From Oscillospiraceae bacterium (GTDB taxonomy: Bacteria; Bacillota; Clostridia; Oscillospirales; Oscillospiraceae), in contig SVKK01000009.1 in NCBI GenBank assembly GCA_015068425.1, forward strand, positions 1-64,000: a stretch of DNA of 64,000 nt, written 5' to 3'. The translations under genes were made by a program, and so were the position numbers. The notes beneath the pieces were generated by a model that was given only the letters and a program-made list of their open reading frames with translations, did not search any database and had not been told where the DNA came from. The stretch's first letter is position 1, and each line of letters begins with the position of its first letter. This document shows, piece by piece, positions 1-8,805 of the stretch.

Positions 1-106
1 TCGTCCGGCTTCGAAATAATACGCTATTCTACGATTGGGGTTTTTATTTGCTGTCCGTTATTCCTGGTACAGTTCATTCAGACGGCTGCTTTTTATTATA
101 TTTAGA

Positions 107-433
107 TTAGACAACGGGGACGTCGTCTTCAGGCATGGATGCTTTGCAAAGCATAACAATGAGGATAATCCAGCCAACAAGGGGAACGAGTGAGATGAAT
201 ATCCAGCCCCATTTGCGTCCGGAGTCACGAAGACGGCGTACGCACATTGCGATTCCGGGAATAAAAGTAGCAAGAGAATAAAGACTGATGAGAAGTTTAA
301 TTCCGATAATGCCAAGAATTGTACTTGCAATAATATTTACAAGCACTGCCATCCAGTAACCGCGTACAGTTGTGCGATCCGAGAAATTAACATAGTTTTT
401 CCACATGTTAAGGTAAGGACCAAAGAAATTCAT
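107..433 (-). CDS. DUF805 family small membrane protein
   Basis: 108 aa ORF with TM segments and the DUF805-like pattern 'RRLRDSGRKWGW..'. Confidence 0.8.
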   Translation of the reverse strand: MNFFGPYLNMWKNYVNFSDRTTVRGYWMAVLVNIIASTILGIIGIKLLISLYSLATFIPGIAMCVRRLRDSGRKWGWIFISLVPLVGWIILIVMLCKASMPEDDVPVV

Positions 434-536
434 ATAATTCTCCTCTCTGATATTCGCTAATTCTATAGCTGACTGAATTATAAATTATAAAATAAGATAT
501 GTCAATCAAAGCAGAATGAATATTGACTTACTTGAA

Positions 537-1508
537 TCAGTAATAGAAAAATTTATAGAAATTTGGATGTGTATTTAAAAGCTGGCTGAGATTTGTTTTG
601 GTTTCAGACCCCGGGTCGTTTATTCTGAAGTCTTCAGCTTTTGTGCCGCCATTGATATACCCTGTAATCACGACCCAATGCTGGGAGCCGTAAGAGTTTT
701 TAAGTCCAATTAAAACAGGTTTGCCTTCATTTAAGAGTGAACTAATTTTAGTCAGGTAATTTGTTTTGTCTGTCACAGCGGTATAGTTTTCAGGCCAATA
801 AACATTTCCGGCGGAAGTATATGAAAGGCGGTTTTTCATTTCAGATGGAGTTACTGTTTTTCCAAGTCTGTGAGATTCCATCATTGAAATCGCGGTTGTT
901 GCGCAGCCTATCTGAGCCATAGTTTTTCCCTGACTTCCAATTTTGACATTTGCCCATCTGCTGTCATATTGCTTAAATGAGGGAACAGATAGACTAACTG
1001 AAGAAGGGGGGAGAACGCCGCTGCTTACAGGACCAAGATATGTATTATAAACATATCCGATTTTGTTGCCGTTATATAATATTTTCGCCCAGTAGGTATC
1101 GGAGGAGAGGAGAACTATAATTTCTCCTTTGCTGAGTTTTCCTATGATTGCGTGGTTAGTGCCTGCACCACCTCTAACGTTCAGCGCCCCGAAATTGGTA
1201 TACACCTTCCTGGCTTTTCCTCCTGACTCTATAACATATGCGCTGTGACAATAACCAAATTTACCGTCATCGTATTCAACATACCACCATTCTCCGTTGC
1301 GGGAATGAAGAGTCAGATAAGCTCCGTTTGCTGCTTTTGAAACAATTGCCGAAGAGGAAGTGGGGGAGGAGCGGATGTTCAGATTGCCTCCACTTACAGA
1401 CACCCTTCCAGCAGATGGTGCCACGGATGCAGCAAACACATTTATCTGTGTTAAAAATATTGCTGCGAATGTAAGAATAATAATTAATGATTTATAAATT
1501 TTTTTAAT
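537..1508 (-). CDS. Secreted protein with SH3b repeats and a C39-like peptidase domain; apparent ATT start
   Basis: Two SH3 domains (LNIRSSPTSSS..., LNVRGGAGTNH...) plus C39_2-type 'CATTAISMMES...HWVVITGY..NDPG'. The track ORF begins at an internal GTG (1439); extending in frame to ATT at 1508-1506 adds the signal peptide (M)KKIYKSLIIILTFAAIFLTQINVFAA, with SD AGAGGTGA 6 nt upstream. Confidence 0.75.
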   Translation of the reverse strand: MKKIYKSLIIILTFAAIFLTQINVFAASVAPSAGRVSVSGGNLNIRSSPTSSSAIVSKAANGAYLTLHSRNGEWWYVEYDDGKFGYCHSAYVIESGGKARKVYTNFGALNVRGGAGTNHAIIGKLSKGEIIVLLSSDTYWAKILYNGNKIGYVYNTYLGPVSSGVLPPSSVSLSVPSFKQYDSRWANVKIGSQGKTMAQIGCATTAISMMESHRLGKTVTPSEMKNRLSYTSAGNVYWPENYTAVTDKTNYLTKISSLLNEGKPVLIGLKNSYGSQHWVVITGYINGGTKAEDFRINDPGSETKTNLSQLLNTHPNFYKFFYY

Positions 1509-1580
1509 AAAAAATCACCTCTTTTGCTTGATTCATGACGAATTATAGCATAAAAGGTGATTTTTGTGCTTTCCAAATGT

Positions 1581-2987
1581 TTACTTTTCTTCTCTTGTGA
1601 GTATTCTAACCCATCGAAATCTGTTGCAGGTTATTGAGTTGGGGATGCACTTGAGAATCTGGTCAGACTTGAGGAAACAGAATGTGACAACGGGAGGAAA
1701 GTGAAATACAAACGCGCTCAGGCAGGCAGTAGGAATGGTCCAGAGCCACATAAAAAGATTATCTGCATATGCCTGATACTTTGTATGGCCGCCGCCAGCG
1801 ATAATTCCGCTTTCAACGGGATATTCATAGCACGTTCCGATGGTACTGACAGAGAGAACGCAAATAAATTGAATTGCAAGCTTTTTTGTCTCCTCGGAAA
1901 CGGAGTAAAAACTTACTATAATATCCTTAAATGAGAATAGCAAAACTGCGGAAGTAACACCAAGTATAAGGAAAATAGCCTGCATTGTCTTTGAATAAGA
2001 GCGTACAAGGCTAAGTTTGCCTTCACCAACAGTTTTACCTGTGACAACTGATGCAACATTGGCGCAGGACATACCCACAACCGCAAATATCTGGAATATA
2101 ATTACGGCAATGGAGTTTGCGGCAATTACGCTTGCGCTTATATGTCCGAGAACTGCGGTTTGAGCCGCCTGAGCAATACCCCAAAGTGCACCGCTTATTA
2201 CAACAGGAGCAGCAACTCTGATATAGTCACCGAGATAGGTGAAATCAAAGGATAAAAGGTCAAGAAGTTTAATCCTAAGCTTTTTATCAAAGACAAAAAT
2301 GTAAATAAGTATTATCAAAAGCTCAACGCTGCGGCTTATCAGCGTAGCAAGAGCGGCACCTCGAATTCCCATCTCGGGAGCACCAAAATTACCGTAAATA
2401 AAACAATAGTTAAGGCAAAGATTGATGATTATAGTACTTACGGACATTATTGTGCCAACACCTGCGGTTTCAACACCCTGAAGGGAATACATGAGGGAAT
2501 TGGATATAGCGAAAATAAGGTATGTCCAGCATATTATTTTGAGATATTTTAAACCTTCAGTGATTACGGATTCATCATTTGTAAAAAGAGAAAGTACAAA
2601 GTAAGGATAAAGGTAGGAAAGCAGGAAGAATATAAGACCAATAAGAAGACCAACCTTCATTCCAACACCTATAATTTTTTTAATAGGGTCAACGCGTTTT
2701 TGCCCCCAATACTGAGATGCAAGAACAACTATACCCAAACCTACGCCGGCAGAAACCTGCTGAAGGGTGAACTGTATCTGGTTGACAAGTGTAGCGCCTG
2801 AAAGAGCAAGCTCAGTGTATCTGCCGAGCATAATATTGTCTACCATATTGACAGCAAGTGCAGCCAACTGCTGAAGGCTGATTATAATCAAAAGTCGGAA
2901 AAATGTTTTATAAAACTCCCTGTCTTTTGTAAAAATTCCAAGGAATTTGGGGTCCCTGTCAGGAGGCAGAGCAACGTATTTGGTCAT
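1581..2987 (-). CDS. MATE family efflux transporter
   Basis: 468 aa multi-TM protein with MATE-type N-terminus (QLAALAVNMVDNIMLGRYTELALSGATLVNQIQF). Confidence 0.9.
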   Translation of the reverse strand: MTKYVALPPDRDPKFLGIFTKDREFYKTFFRLLIIISLQQLAALAVNMVDNIMLGRYTELALSGATLVNQIQFTLQQVSAGVGLGIVVLASQYWGQKRVDPIKKIIGVGMKVGLLIGLIFFLLSYLYPYFVLSLFTNDESVITEGLKYLKIICWTYLIFAISNSLMYSLQGVETAGVGTIMSVSTIIINLCLNYCFIYGNFGAPEMGIRGAALATLISRSVELLIILIYIFVFDKKLRIKLLDLLSFDFTYLGDYIRVAAPVVISGALWGIAQAAQTAVLGHISASVIAANSIAVIIFQIFAVVGMSCANVASVVTGKTVGEGKLSLVRSYSKTMQAIFLILGVTSAVLLFSFKDIIVSFYSVSEETKKLAIQFICVLSVSTIGTCYEYPVESGIIAGGGHTKYQAYADNLFMWLWTIPTACLSAFVFHFPPVVTFCFLKSDQILKCIPNSITCNRFRWVRILTREEK

Positions 2988-3112
2988 ATATATTTACCTC
3001 TTTAGTTTGAATACTCCAATAGTAGCATATTGAATTTCATTATCAAGTATTAATTTTTATATTGCTTAACTTTGTTATTATGATAATGGTGTTAATCAGT
3101 TTATACAGTATG

Positions 3113-3159
3113 AAAAAAGAAGCTACCGATTTCACTGGAAATCCGTAGCTTCTTTTTTT
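3113..3159. terminator. Bidirectional intrinsic terminator
   Basis: A6-GAAGCTAC-c-GATTT-cactgg-AAATC-c-GTAGCTTC-T7. Confidence 0.8.
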
Positions 3160-3291
3160 GAATTGTTTTGATAATAATGATACGGTTTCAAATAGTTTCA
3201 TGTGGTTTCACTCAAAAATGAAACTATTAAGCGGGAAGTGAAACTCTCTTTTAGGACTGAAACTACGCTAATCAGTTTGTCAAATTGGATT

Positions 3292-4110
3292 TTATCTAAC
3301 TGGTGTTTGCTCAATAATACTATATACTTTTTCAGACCAATCCCATATATCTTTGCAATCGTTATCAATATAGATAACTCTGTCCATCAGACTGTTGGGT
3401 ATATGTGATTCAAGAATTGCCTTTAATTTGGTTGGTATTACAATTTTATAAACCCAATCCTCGAGGATAATTTCATCCTTGACCTTCATAGGCAGAACTC
3501 CGTCACACACGGAACTGGGGTGCGACAATAACTTCTCGTACTGAAAATAGAACCTTACACCAGGATTGAATCCGATGCTTAAATCATTATCATTTGGGAA
3601 CCGCCCCAAACTGCGCTCCATTACCAATCTATCACCCGCTTGACAGTTACCCCAAGCAAGCATGATATACTCGAAGTAATCCGCAGGGTCATTAGCGGCA
3701 TTGCGGTTCTCGTTTATCAATGTTTCAACAGAGACTTGCCGTGCGTTTAGTGCAGACAACAACTTGCCACACTCAAAAATTTTGATTGCGTTGTCAACAG
3801 ATGTGGTGTGGCATACGAAATCTGTGACACAACCTTTTCTGTATGGACAAGCAGTACACTCCGTCAGCAGTTTTGGACAAGGTGCAGAAAGATAGGCTTC
3901 TTTTCGTTTAATTCCATCTAAAACTGTCAGTAATGTGTTTTCGTTATCACATTCGATGTCGCTGGTTCTGCCATATTTCTTTTCGTATTCCATGAACTCA
4001 ATAATGGTTCTAATTTCCCAATCAGACACCTCGGGGAAATTGGAGAGTTTCTTATAAAATACTCCATCCCAAACTTCGGTGCACTCAAAATCACCTATTT
4101 TTATCAGCAT
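3292..4110 (-). CDS. Uncharacterised protein with Cys-rich segment; possible ADP-ribosyltransferase-like C-terminal half
   Basis: 272 aa ORF; C-x6-C-x2-C-x5-C-x5-C-H segment; 'CHTTSVDNAIKIFECGKLLSA' resembles the N-terminal motif of DarT/ART-like folds by eye only. Confidence 0.6.
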   Translation of the reverse strand: MLIKIGDFECTEVWDGVFYKKLSNFPEVSDWEIRTIIEFMEYEKKYGRTSDIECDNENTLLTVLDGIKRKEAYLSAPCPKLLTECTACPYRKGCVTDFVCHTTSVDNAIKIFECGKLLSALNARQVSVETLINENRNAANDPADYFEYIMLAWGNCQAGDRLVMERSLGRFPNDNDLSIGFNPGVRFYFQYEKLLSHPSSVCDGVLPMKVKDEIILEDWVYKIVIPTKLKAILESHIPNSLMDRVIYIDNDCKDIWDWSEKVYSIIEQTPVR

Positions 4111-4183
4111 ACTATCACCGTCAAATTCAAGTTTGTCGAATAGATTGTATCAAATTGCTGTGTAAATATCAACCAACATAGAA

Positions 4184-4222
4184 AAAACACGATGGTTTTG
4201 ATACAAAACCATCGTGCTTTTT
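4184..4222. terminator. Intrinsic terminator downstream of ssrA (bidirectional)
   Basis: Perfect 13-bp stem CACGATGGTTTTG-ATA-CAAAACCATCGTG flanked by an A-run and a T-run. Confidence 0.85.
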
Positions 4223-4569
4223 TGGTGGAGGTGAGGGGAGTTGAACCCCTGTCCGAAAGCGCTTCCTCAGGACCTTCTCCGGGCGCAGACATTTATTTGT
4301 ATTCCCTAACCCGCCCGTGAAATGTCACACTGACGGGGTCGGTAGCTTCATTATGCGTGGTACGCTCAAAGCTTTGCATACTCACGTTCACCACTCATCG
4401 ACGCCCGTATCCGGGCCGTGGTCCTCCCGGTACAGACGGCCGCTAGTTAAGCAGCGGCAAGAACAGTTCTATTGTTGTTCTTTAATTTATAATTGCCCGT
4501 TTTTAAGATGCCAGGCGCATCTGCCCGCTTATCCTGCATCTACACCCCCGTCGAAACCGGTACACCCCC
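4223..4569 (-). ncRNA. ssrA: tmRNA (transfer-messenger RNA)
   Basis: Reverse complement starts GGGGGTGTACCGGTTTCGACGGGGGT and ends GGGGTTCAACTCCCCTCACCTCCACCA; 7-bp acceptor stem with a G3.U pair; tag ORF at 4447-4497. Confidence 0.95.
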
Positions 4570-4629
4570 ATATATAAGGGAGCAAAAGCTCCCTTTGGAG
4601 TAAGGTGCTTTGCAGCTAAAATTATAATA

Positions 4630-5388
4630 TCATGTTTTTGTAAATTTTACCATAAGTGACTGCGGCAAAATTTTTGCTACGACGCGATAAAACTTGAAAA
4701 ATACTCTGGGAGTATAAACGCTGTGTCCCTTTTTAGATGCTTTATAAGACCCGGCAACTACCTTTTCAGGAGCGCAGAATGGGAGTATATCAAATGTCTT
4801 TGAGTTGCCACGTATACCCGCTATATCCAGAAAACCGGTGCTCATAGGACCGGAGCAAACAGCGGTAACCTTGATTCCGCGGCCTTTCAGCTCTTCACCG
4901 ATTCCTCGGCTAAAGGCAGAAACATAAGATTTGCTTGCGCTATAAACAGTCATTCTGGGATTTGGACAAAATGAAGCAATTGAGCTCACATTGATGATTC
5001 TTCCGCCTCGGATTATATAGGGAATGCAAAGATTAGTTACGGCAGTCAGAGCTTTAATATTAAGATCAACCATACCTGTTTGCATGCGGTAATCCGTTTC
5101 TCCAACATTTGCCAGATAGCCGCAGCCTGCGTTGTTTACCAAAAGAATAACCTCGGGCTTTTCTTCATAAAGCATTTTTCCGAATTTATCAAGGTCCTCT
5201 TCACAGGATAGATCGAGAGGGACAACGCGTCCGTGGGCTTTATTCAAAAGTTTTGAAGCTTTAGTAAGCTTGTCCTTAGATCTTGCAATCAGCCAAACCT
5301 CGGAAATCTCGGGAAAATTATGTTCAAGCTGAGATACAAACTGGAGACCGAGCCCTGCAGATGCACCAGTTATAATGGCGGTTTTCAT
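4630..5388 (-). CDS. SDR family NAD(P)-dependent oxidoreductase
   Basis: ITGASAGLG, NNAG and YSASKSYVSAFS motifs. Confidence 0.9.
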   Translation of the reverse strand: MKTAIITGASAGLGLQFVSQLEHNFPEISEVWLIARSKDKLTKASKLLNKAHGRVVPLDLSCEEDLDKFGKMLYEEKPEVILLVNNAGCGYLANVGETDYRMQTGMVDLNIKALTAVTNLCIPYIIRGGRIINVSSIASFCPNPRMTVYSASKSYVSAFSRGIGEELKGRGIKVTAVCSGPMSTGFLDIAGIRGNSKTFDILPFCAPEKVVAGSYKASKKGHSVYTPRVFFKFYRVVAKILPQSLMVKFTKT

Positions 5389-5389
5389 T

Positions 5390-5905
5390 TTATGCCTTCT
5401 TGGGTTCGGGATATTCTACGTCAAAAGTCTTTACGCTTACTTTTGCCATTCTCTGGGGCTGGATGGGTTTATCGGCAAAGTTGCGGTTGGCGCGGGCGAT
5501 ACGGTCAACAACATCCATGCCTTCAATAACCTTGCCAAATGCAGCGTACTGGCCGTCAAGATAGGGAGCAGCTTCGTGCATTATAAAGAACTGGCTGCCG
5601 GCAGAGTTGGGATCCATAGCGCGTGCCATAGAAAGAACGCCGGGAGTATGCTTAAGATCATTTTTAAATCCATTTGATGCAAATTCACCTTTAATCTGGT
5701 ATCCGGGACCACCCATGCCATTTCCGTTGGGGCAGCCTCCCTGAATCATAAAACCAGGAATTACACGGTGAAAAATCTTGTCATTGTAAAAGCCTTTATT
5801 AATGAGAGAAATGAAATTATTGACTGTGTTGGGTGCGATTTCGGGATAAAGCTCTGCCTTGATAATTGAGCCGTTTTCCATCTTGATGGTTACAATGGGA
5901 TTCAT
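5390..5905 (-). CDS. Cyclophilin-type peptidyl-prolyl cis-trans isomerase
   Basis: FHRVIPGFMIQGG...GVLSMARAMDPNSAGSQFFI motifs. Confidence 0.95.
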   Translation of the reverse strand: MNPIVTIKMENGSIIKAELYPEIAPNTVNNFISLINKGFYNDKIFHRVIPGFMIQGGCPNGNGMGGPGYQIKGEFASNGFKNDLKHTPGVLSMARAMDPNSAGSQFFIMHEAAPYLDGQYAAFGKVIEGMDVVDRIARANRNFADKPIQPQRMAKVSVKTFDVEYPEPKKA

Positions 5906-5920
5906 AGTTTTCCTCCTGAT

Positions 5921-6388
5921 TTATCTGTAGTTTTTTAATGTTCTGTCAATATCTCTGTCGGCCTGACGCTTGGCCTCGCTCTCACGTTTATCATAGAGCT
6001 TTTTGCCCTTGCATAGTCCAACCTCAATCTTAACGCGGCTATCCTTAAAATATACTGAAAGAGGAATAAGAGCCAGGCCGTCCTGCATAACCTTTGAGTT
6101 AAGCTTGAGAATTTCTTTTTTATGCATAAGCAGTCGGCGAGCACGCATTGGATCGCGATTGAAGATATTGCCTTGTTCGTAGGGACTTATATGCATTCCC
6201 CGGATAAATATTTCGCCATCTTTAATGGTGCAGAAGGAATCTTTAAGATTTAATGTTCCCGCCCGTATGGATTTTACTTCCGTACCGAAAAGCTCAATTC
6301 CGGCCTCATAGCGTTCAAGCACATAATAATCGTGAAACGCCTTTCTATTGGCGGCAGCCTGTTTAACGCCCTGCGCTTTGGGAGACAT
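5921..6388 (-). CDS. smpB: SsrA-binding protein
   Basis: [49 protein letters not shown]. Confidence 0.97.
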   Translation of the reverse strand: MSPKAQGVKQAAANRKAFHDYYVLERYEAGIELFGTEVKSIRAGTLNLKDSFCTIKDGEIFIRGMHISPYEQGNIFNRDPMRARRLLMHKKEILKLNSKVMQDGLALIPLSVYFKDSRVKIEVGLCKGKKLYDKRESEAKRQADRDIDRTLKNYR

Positions 6389-6450
6389 ATTCTTCCTCCT
6401 TCACCAAAAATTCCAGTGCATTATAACATAACTGAGCGAATAAAAAAAGT

Positions 6451-6705
6451 CTATTCTGTAAAATAATCTCTCAAATATGGGAGGGCATATGATGCAAGAG
6501 ATATTTTTTGTATCTCATCAGGATAGACGATATACAAACATTCTTTTTCGCTGCTAAACACATCGGCTCTAATTTTGTTCCAAATTGGCATAGAGTTTTC
6601 CCGTTGAATTCTATGTACTATCCCCTTAATTGACACATTGGCATTATACTCGTGCGAAGGTAACGTAAATATTATGAACCTGCTGCTTAAAATGTGTAAT
6701 TTCAT
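6451..6705 (-). CDS. Small hypothetical protein
   Basis: 84 aa ORF in an otherwise free interval, same strand as smpB. Confidence 0.45.
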   Translation of the reverse strand: MKLHILSSRFIIFTLPSHEYNANVSIKGIVHRIQRENSMPIWNKIRADVFSSEKECLYIVYPDEIQKISLASYALPYLRDYFTE

Positions 6706-6827
6706 ATTAATCTACCTCAACGAACTTGATATATGCGAATTATAGTCCTATTAAAAGTCTCAATAAATGCAAAAAATATGGAAATATAAGTACATATATG
6801 GTAGAATACTATTAATGAATAAGGAGC

Positions 6828-7379
6828 GTGAAAATTTTGGAATATACCGAAATGAAAATAAGAAGCGATGATATCTTTAAGGGAAAAATCGTACATCTTC
6901 ACGTTGATGAAGTTGAGCTTATCGACGGAAGCAAATCTCTCCGCGAAATAATCGAGCATGATGGCGGTGTCACCGTTATTCCGGTAGACGAAAATGGCGA
7001 CGTTTATTGCGTAAGACAGTTCAGATATGCCTTTGGAGAAAGCATAGTGGAAACACCTGCGGGCAAGCTTGAAAAAGGGGAGGAGCCTCTTGCGTGCGCT
7101 GTAAGAGAGCTTTCGGAAGAAACTGGTTTTACCGCGGAGGAATATATTTATCTCGGAGAGTTTTATCCATCTCCCGGCTATTGCCACGAAAAATTGTACG
7201 CTTATCTTGCTCTTGGTCTTAGAAAAGGTAAGGCTCATCTGGATGATGGAGAGTTTCTTGATGTTGTCAAATATCCTCTTGATACGCTTGTTGAGATGGT
7301 TATGAACAATGAGCTTTGCGACGCTAAAACCATTATTGCCATACTGAAGGCAAAGCGTTATCTTGAAGGACTCAAATAG
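6828..7379 (+). CDS. NUDIX hydrolase (ADP-ribose pyrophosphatase type)
   Basis: Nudix box GKLEKGEEPLACAVRELSEETGF; start GTG 6828 or TTG 6837. Confidence 0.93.
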   Translation: MKILEYTEMKIRSDDIFKGKIVHLHVDEVELIDGSKSLREIIEHDGGVTVIPVDENGDVYCVRQFRYAFGESIVETPAGKLEKGEEPLACAVRELSEETGFTAEEYIYLGEFYPSPGYCHEKLYAYLALGLRKGKAHLDDGEFLDVVKYPLDTLVEMVMNNELCDAKTIIAILKAKRYLEGLK

Positions 7380-7498
7380 ACCCATAGTCTCAAATTCGTA
7401 AATAACTTGCAATTTTCGGTTTGTTATGGTAACATTTGAAATTGGGTTATACTGCAATAACCTTTAATTGATTATTACCTTATTAAGTTGGTGTTATT

Positions 7499-8800
7499 TT
7501 GGATAAATATGTAGTCAAGGGCGGCAAACAGCTCTTTGGACAAGTTGATATATCCGGCGCAAAAAACGCCGCAGTTGCTATTATACCCGCTGCCCTTATG
7601 GTAGAGGGTGTTTGCCGTATTGAGAACATTCCTCAGATAAGCGATACAAAAAAGCTCTTGGAAATGCTTGCACTTATGGGTGCAAAGATTAGGTTTGTAA
7701 ACAAAACCACCCTTGATATTGATTGTAGCAATGTACATCTCTCGGATGATATTTATGATCTTACACGACAGATTCGTGCTTCCTATTACCTTATTGGCTC
7801 TATGCTCGGACGTTTTGGAAAAGCAAGTACCACTATGCCCGGAGGATGCAATTTCGGCGTAAGACCCATTGATCAGCACATTAAGGGCATGAAAGCTCTT
7901 GGTGCAGTTATGGATATTAGCCGTGGCTTTATTAAGGCCGAGGCCAAGGGCGGTCGTCTAAAGGGAACAAGAATATATCTTGATAAAGTTTCTGTTGGTG
8001 CAACCATAAATGTTATGATTGCTGCCACAATGGCGTCCGGTATAACTGTAATTGAAAATGTTGCCCGTGAGCCTCACATTGTTGATCTTGCAAACTTCCT
8101 TAACTCTATGGGTGCGGATATTCGTGGAGCAGGAACTGATGTTATCAAAGTCCGCGGTGTAGATAAACTCCACGGCGGCAGCTATTGCCTTATTCCCGAC
8201 CAAATCGAGGCAGGAACATATATGGCAGCCGTTGCAGGTACAGGTGGAGAAGTTACTCTTACAAACGTTATACCCAAGCATCTTGACTGCATAAGCGCAA
8301 AGCTTATAGAGATGGGTGTTGAGATTGAAGAGGGAGAAGACTTTGTCACTGTAAGACGCACCGGTGAGCTAACTCACACTAACATAAAAACTCTGCCTTA
8401 CCCGGGATTTCCCACAGATATGCAGCCTCAGGTAAGTACTGTTCTTGCATTAGCTAACGGTACCAGTGTTGTTACCGAGGGCGTTTGGGATAATCGCTAT
8501 AAATATGTTAATGAGCTTCGCAAAATGGGCGCTGAGATACAAGTTGATGGCAAAACAGCTGTTATTCAGGGAGTTAAAAAGCTCTACGGAGCTCCTGTTG
8601 CAGCGTGCGACCTTCGCGCGGGAGCTGCTATGGTTATTGCTGGACTTTGCGCAGAAGGAACAACAACCATTGAAGATATAGTTTATATTGAAAGAGGATA
8701 CCAGGATTTTGTTGGCAAACTCAGAAAACTTGGAGCAGATATCGTCAAGATTTCTGACCCTGATCCAAAGTCCGATGAAGGTATCGCCGAAGCTGTTTGA
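7499..8800 (+). CDS. murA: UDP-N-acetylglucosamine 1-carboxyvinyltransferase
   Basis: GAKNAAVAI, PGGCNFGVRPIDQHIKG, YPGFPTDMQPQ; TTG start. Confidence 0.96.
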   Translation: MDKYVVKGGKQLFGQVDISGAKNAAVAIIPAALMVEGVCRIENIPQISDTKKLLEMLALMGAKIRFVNKTTLDIDCSNVHLSDDIYDLTRQIRASYYLIGSMLGRFGKASTTMPGGCNFGVRPIDQHIKGMKALGAVMDISRGFIKAEAKGGRLKGTRIYLDKVSVGATINVMIAATMASGITVIENVAREPHIVDLANFLNSMGADIRGAGTDVIKVRGVDKLHGGSYCLIPDQIEAGTYMAAVAGTGGEVTLTNVIPKHLDCISAKLIEMGVEIEEGEDFVTVRRTGELTHTNIKTLPYPGFPTDMQPQVSTVLALANGTSVVTEGVWDNRYKYVNELRKMGAEIQVDGKTAVIQGVKKLYGAPVAACDLRAGAAMVIAGLCAEGTTTIEDIVYIERGYQDFVGKLRKLGADIVKISDPDPKSDEGIAEAV

Positions 8801-8805
8801 TTTAA

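Noticed and set aside
1-106. Possible coding tail at the window start
   Set aside because: Too short and no recognisable motif; left unassigned.
3160-4222. Genomic island integrated at ssrA
   Set aside because: No integrase, and no duplicated tmRNA 3' end (GGGGTTCAACTCCCCTCACC) at the far side; only a single gene is present.
4104-4577. ORFs 4104-4292 (-) and 4317-4577 (+)
   Set aside because: Overlap the tmRNA gene and its terminator.
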